7,481 nucleotides of DNA from Planctomycetaceae bacterium (GTDB lineage: Bacteria > Planctomycetota > UBA1135 > GCA-002686595), in assembly GCA_013360535.1 (NCBI GenBank), contig JABWBL010000157.1:1-7481 (forward strand), written 5' to 3'. Every line of letters starts with the position of its first letter. Positions within the stretch are counted from its first letter, which is position 1. This document shows, piece after piece, positions 6,146 to 7,481 of the stretch. The notes under the pieces were generated by a model. That model searched no databases. It was not told the origin of the DNA and was given only the letters and a program-made list of their open reading frames with translations. A program made the translations under genes and the position numbers.

Positions 6146-6970
6146 CTAGTTGCCCTGGAGCAAGCTGAGCGCGAGCTGCGGCTGCACGTTGGCCTGCGCG
6201 AGCATGGACACGGCAGCCTGCTGCATGATCGAGTTGCGGGTCAGGTCGGCGGTCTCGGTCGCGACGTCGACGTCGCGGATGCGCGACTCGGCGGCGGCGA
6301 GGTTCTCCGACGCGTTGGCGATCGAGCTGATCGCGGATTGCAGGCGGTTCTGGGCCGAACCCAGCGCGCCGCGAGCGGTGGTCACGATGCTGACGGCCTG
6401 GTCGAGCACCGCGAGCGTGGCGGCGGCGTTCGCGACCGTCGTGACGTCGAGGCCCGTCAGGCCGAGCGCGGTGGCGCTGGAGTCCTGCAGCGAGACCGTG
6501 ATGACTTCCGCCGAGTTGATGCCGGCCTGGATGTCGAGCGCGGTGGTCGTGCCATCGACGAGCTGCACGCCGTTGAAGGTCGACGTGCTCGAGATGCGGC
6601 CGATCTCGTTGATCAGCTCCTGGTACTCGGTGTCGAGCGTCGCGCGGTCGGCGCTCGAGAGCGTCCCGTTGGACGCCTGGATCGAGAGCTCGCGCATGCG
6701 GTTGAGGATGCTGTTGACCTCGTTGAGCGCGCCTTCCGCGGTCTGCACGAGCGAGATGCCGTCCTGCGCGTTGCGCTGCGCCGCGCCGTAGCTGCGGATC
6801 TGCGAGCGCATGCGCTCGCTGATGCCGAGGCCGGCCGCGTCGTCGGCCGCCGTCGAGATGCGCAGGCCGCTCGACAGGCGCTTGAAGTTGCCCTGCAGGC
6901 GGACGCTCACGGAACTGAGGTTCCGTTGTGCGTTCATCGAGGCGAGGTTGGTGTTGACTCTGAGGCCCAT
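6146..6970 (-). CDS. fliC: Flagellin 4 (short D0-D1 type, most divergent copy)
   Basis: 274 residues, TAG stop at 6146-6148, ATG at 6968-6970. The flagellin signatures are intact: [32 protein letters not shown] at 31-50, LNRMRELSIQASNGT at 89-103, [12 protein letters not shown] at 229-240, ending [12 protein letters not shown]. It is the most different of the four, for example GAAQRNAQDG where the others read VASRNAQDG, an alanine-rich middle (NAAATLAVLDQAV) and IANASENLA where the others read ILNTRENLS (ILNTRDNLS in flagellin 1). It has the longest C-terminus. The reading frame stays open far upstream, but the conserved MGLRV and AGGAG (+ 6977-6981) 6 bases ahead fix the start. It is the first flagellin after the divergent regulator gene and the only one sharing an upstream region with it. 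Confidence 0.96.
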   Translation of the reverse strand: MGLRVNTNLASMNAQRNLSSVSVRLQGNFKRLSSGLRISTAADDAAGLGISERMRSQIRSYGAAQRNAQDGISLVQTAEGALNEVNSILNRMRELSIQASNGTLSSADRATLDTEYQELINEIGRISSTSTFNGVQLVDGTTTALDIQAGINSAEVITVSLQDSSATALGLTGLDVTTVANAAATLAVLDQAVSIVTTARGALGSAQNRLQSAISSIANASENLAAAESRIRDVDVATETADLTRNSIMQQAAVSMLAQANVQPQLALSLLQGN

Positions 6971-7153
6971 GAAAGGCTCCTGGTATCGGGGTCTGGGTGG
7001 GGTCGCTGTTTTGATCCGTGCTCTCCGCGGCCTTCCGCGCGAGTGCACGTCCGGTTCTCGGAGGGACCCCGGATCGCTGAAGCCTTTCCGAGGGTTTTCC
7101 GCGCGACTTGCCGCGCGACGCGCGCACCTGACCTTGTTAATAGGGAGCCTCTC
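6971..7153. promoter_or_regulatory. Divergent intergenic region between flagellin 4 and the regulator-like gene
   Basis: 183 bases that must hold the start signals for both genes if both are transcribed from here. Visible are the two ribosome binding sites and three copies of CCGCGCGA (7035-7042, 7099-7106, 7111-7118), two of them 12 bases apart. The only clearly AT-rich patch is about 7132-7142, directly before the regulator's ribosome binding site. No sigma-28 or sigma-54 promoter of good quality was found. Confidence 0.4.
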
Positions 7154-7481
7154 GTGGACGCCGTTTCCGCCTCGCGTGGGAAGGAACTGCGCGCGCTCGC
7201 GGCGCGCGCGGCGGCGTCGTCGACTTCCGGCGTGCTCGTGCTGGCGCGTCCCGGAGCGCCGGCGTTCGAGCTCGCGCGCGAGGTGCACGCGCTCTCGACA
7301 CGCGCCTCGCGGCCGTTCGTGCACGTGCGTTGCGCGCACGAGCGGGAAGATCCTTCCGGGGCCCTCGCGCGCGCGGGCGAAGGCGCGCTGTTCCTCGAGA
7401 GCGTCGAGTGGCTCTCCGAGGCCGCGCAGGAAGCGCTCGCGAGGGAACTCGCGTTGCAGCGCGAGCGCAAGGGCGGCGCGC
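7154..7481 (+). CDS. Degenerate sigma-54-activator-like AAA+ protein (5' part, runs off the window)
   Basis: Open from GTG at 7154 to the window end, 109 residues seen. AGGGAG (7142-7147) lies 6 bases before the GTG. There is no receiver or sensor domain; the AAA+-like region starts by about residue 20. Residues 39-61 (ELAREVHALSTRASRPFVHV then RCA) match the stretch after Walker A in NtrC-type activators, and 73-99 (RAGEGALFLESVEWLS then EAAQEALAREL) match their Walker B region. Key residues are missing: the Walker A equivalent at 30-38 reads LARPGAPAF with no GKE, Walker B has Glu-Ser (82-83) where Asp-Glu is normal, and only 16 residues separate Cys60 from Gly77 where about 50 are usual, so the GAFTGA loop that contacts sigma-54 is gone. 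It should not hydrolyse ATP or open sigma-54 promoters. It may be a regulator with a C-terminal DNA-binding domain beyond the edge, or decaying. Its place beside the flagellins suggests a role in their control. Confidence 0.75.
   Translation, partial: MDAVSASRGKELRALAARAAASSTSGVLVLARPGAPAFELAREVHALSTRASRPFVHVRCAHEREDPSGALARAGEGALFLESVEWLSEAAQEALARELALQRERKGGA

Noticed and set aside
6976..6990. CCCGATAC on the minus strand before flagellin 4, resembling a sigma-28 -10 box
   Set aside because: It ends only about 13 bases before the ATG, so transcription would start inside or after the ribosome binding site, and no -35 box lies at the right distance.
7108..7141. TTGCCG and GTTAAT as a possible sigma-70 promoter for the regulator-like gene
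   Set aside because: The boxes are 22 bases apart, too far, and the start would fall on the ribosome binding site.

Overview
The window is a flagellar filament locus from a GC-rich bacterium. Almost everything reads on the minus strand, in the order flagellin 4, flagellin 3, flagellin 2, flagellin 1, fliD, fliS and a small unidentified gene. One partial gene runs the other way at the right edge. The organism cannot be named from this sequence. Heavy G/C use at third codon positions, short flagellins and a regulator related to sigma-54 activators next to them would fit a Gram-negative lineage such as Myxococcota, Planctomycetota or a relative, but that is inference.

Layout, right to left along the direction of minus-strand transcription. 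At 7154-7481 (+ strand, cut by the window end) lies the start of a divergent gene. Its product resembles the AAA+ domain of sigma-54 activators (NtrC/FleQ type) but has lost the Walker A lysine, the Walker B acidic pair and the whole GAFTGA-loop segment. Across a 183-base gap, flagellin 4 (6146-6970) starts leftward. Flagellin 3 (4884-5705), flagellin 2 (3762-4580) and flagellin 1 (2435-3250) follow, separated by 440, 303 and 511 bases without genes. These spacers hold hairpins, two of them strong enough to be terminators, so each flagellin is probably its own transcription unit. After 197 bases comes a tight cluster: fliD (759-2237), fliS (338-721, 37 bases later) and a cysteine-rich 106-residue protein (1-321, 16 bases later). 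A plausible sigma-28 promoter precedes fliD.

How the genes work together: the flagellins are the filament subunits, FliS is the cytoplasmic chaperone that holds unfolded flagellin for export, and FliD is the filament cap that folds subunits at the tip. The last small gene sits where fliT often lies and may be another export chaperone, but its sequence does not prove this. The divergent degenerate regulator could control filament gene expression without being an ATPase itself.

The least ordinary parts are that regulator, the mosaic relationship among the four flagellins, the structured leader of flagellin 3, and the contrast between a recognisable promoter at fliD and none at the flagellins.
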